A DNA stretch of 22,648 nucleotides from CALIKS01 sp964440295 (GTDB lineage Archaea > Thermoproteota > Nitrososphaeria_A > Caldarchaeales > Calditenuaceae), in NCBI GenBank assembly GCA_964440295.1, contig CAYTRT010000022.1, positions 1 to 22,648 of the forward strand. The letters are read 5' to 3'. Positions 21,735 to 22,648 of this stretch are shown in pieces. A model generated the notes under the pieces. That model had not been told where the DNA came from. It did not search any database and saw only the letters and a program-made list of their open reading frames with translations. Positions within the stretch are counted from its first letter, which is position 1; every line of letters begins with the position of its first letter. Position numbers and translations under genes: made by a program.

Positions 21735-22648
21735 ATGATATACACTGAGCTAGGCAAGACAGGGCTCAGGGTCTCTCAGATCGGAGTCGGCAGCTGGCAG
21801 ATAGGCAGCAAGTCGTGGGGATGGAGAGACGAATACAGCGAGGAAGAAACAATTCAAGCGATCAGGACGGCCATAGAGCATGGAATAAACTTCATAGACA
21901 CGGCGGAAATGTACGGCGACGGAGAGTCAGAGAGAATAATCGGAAAAGCAATCAGGAGCATGAGGGATAAAGTAATTATCGCCACCAAGGTCTGGCCCAC
22001 TCATCTAACATATGACAGAGTCTTAAAGGCCTGCGAAGGAAGCCTACGCAGATTAGGTGTAGACGTGATCGACCTCTACCAGATCCACTGGCCCAACCCA
22101 CTTATACCCATAAGCAAGACAATGAAGGCGATGGAGAGACTCGTAAAGGACGGGAAGATCAGACACATAGGCGTCAGCAACTTCTCGTTAAAGATACTCA
22201 TCAAGGCTCAAGAAGCTCTTAAACGCGAAGAGATAGTTTCTAACCAAGTGAAGTACAACATGGTTGAGAGGCAGGCAGAGAAGGAACTACTTCCCTACGC
22301 CGAGAGAAACAAGATCACGATAATTGCCTACAGCCCACTCGCACAGGGACTACTCACTGGAAAATACAGCCCGACCAACAGGCCACGCGACTATGTTAGG
22401 AGAATAAACATACTTTTTGATGAGGAAAATCTTAGAAGACTACAACCCCTAATCCAACTGCTGAGAGAGATCGCAAACAATAGGGGGAAGAAGCCCTCTC
22501 AAGTCGCACTCAACTGGCTGATAAAGAGACCAGAGGTCATCGCTATCCCAGGAGTCAAACGGCCAGCCCAGGCAGAGGAAAACGCAGGAGCGGCAGATTT
22601 CAGATTAACGGATGAAGAGCTAAGAATGATCGAGGAGACCTTAAGGAA
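21735..22648 (+). CDS. Aldo/keto reductase, 3' end beyond the window
   Basis: This is a partial gene: 304 codons are open to the right edge with no stop. The product is a TIM-barrel NAD(P)H-dependent aldo/keto reductase that reduces aldehydes or ketones. The start MIYTELGKTGLRVSQIGVG is standard. The catalytic tetrad is present as D55 and Y60 (FIDTAEMYGDGES), K85 (IIATKVW) and H118 (DLYQIHWP). HIGVSNFS (144-151) and the cofactor region PQ-type AYSPLAQGLLTGKY and IPGVKRPAQAEENAGA (near 270-290) are intact. Family proteins are about 310-330 residues, so only a few codons are missing. The substrate is unknown. Confidence 0.93.
   Translation, partial: MIYTELGKTGLRVSQIGVGSWQIGSKSWGWRDEYSEEETIQAIRTAIEHGINFIDTAEMYGDGESERIIGKAIRSMRDKVIIATKVWPTHLTYDRVLKACEGSLRRLGVDVIDLYQIHWPNPLIPISKTMKAMERLVKDGKIRHIGVSNFSLKILIKAQEALKREEIVSNQVKYNMVERQAEKELLPYAERNKITIIAYSPLAQGLLTGKYSPTNRPRDYVRRINILFDEENLRRLQPLIQLLREIANNRGKKPSQVALNWLIKRPEVIAIPGVKRPAQAEENAGAADFRLTDEELRMIEETLR

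Noticed and set aside
1..22648. CRISPR arrays, insertion sequences, integrase or tRNA attachment sites, and tRNA or rRNA genes
   Set aside because: No regular direct-repeat array, transposase or integrase motif, or cloverleaf-like sequence was found in the gaps by reading both strands.
20600..22648. T-poor, A-rich coding strand as a sign of horizontal transfer
   Set aside because: The genes are ordinary archaeal families, and the hemerythrin-like gene shows a similar bias, so composition alone does not support transfer.

Overview
The window is chromosomal DNA from an archaeon, most likely a thermophilic member of the Thermoproteota/TACK group. The markers are a eukaryote-type primase small subunit, a GINS subunit, a PCNA clamp, a SegAB-type partition pair, PyrI beside PyrB, and a PdxS with a crenarchaeal-looking sequence. 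Many first genes have a TATA-like box about 26-31 bp above the start codon with no Shine-Dalgarno sequence, which indicates leaderless transcription. TTG and GTG starts are common. I see no tRNA, rRNA, CRISPR, insertion sequence or phage gene. Exact lineage cannot be fixed from the sequence alone.

Layout, left to right. 1-3.3 kb: priS, gins51 and a nucleotide-sugar dehydrogenase on the + strand. 3.3-3.9 kb: a small anchored or secreted OB-like protein on the - strand. 4.0-4.9 kb: a multi-pass membrane protein translationally coupled to a winged-helix protein. 5.0-6.6 kb: pdxS-pdxT for pyridoxal phosphate. 6.7-9.0 kb: a segB-like/segA-like pair with two small helix-turn-helix proteins and several palindromes. 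9.0-11.3 kb (-): a HemL-like class III aminotransferase and a diaminopentanoate-dehydrogenase-like oxidoreductase. 11.5-14.0 kb: pyrB-pyrI-pyrC, preceded by a short upstream ORF. 14.0-15.1 kb (-): a secreted beta-rich protein with a Lys/Gly/Asn tail. 15.2-17.6 kb: a hemerythrin-like protein and an Old Yellow Enzyme family reductase with an iron-sulfur motif. 17.7-19.8 kb (-): PCNA and a THUMP-domain methyltransferase. 19.8-22.6 kb: glyoxylate-reductase-like dehydrogenase, an exported nitroreductase-like protein, and an aldo/keto reductase cut by the right edge.

How the genes work together. Three replication proteins (primase subunit, GINS subunit, clamp) and a partition pair lie within 18 kb. 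PdxS/PdxT form one enzyme complex that makes PLP, which the nearby aminotransferase needs. PyrB, PyrI and PyrC cover the carbamoyl-aspartate and dihydroorotate steps of pyrimidine synthesis. The most interesting region is 6.6-9.0 kb. Its partition pair carries a perfect 15-bp palindrome just above the promoter, a perfect 14-bp palindrome across the gene junction, related short motifs on both sides of the four-gene block, and a 24-bp near-perfect palindrome. This could be an archaeal centromere-like locus with unstudied partner genes. That reading is inference.
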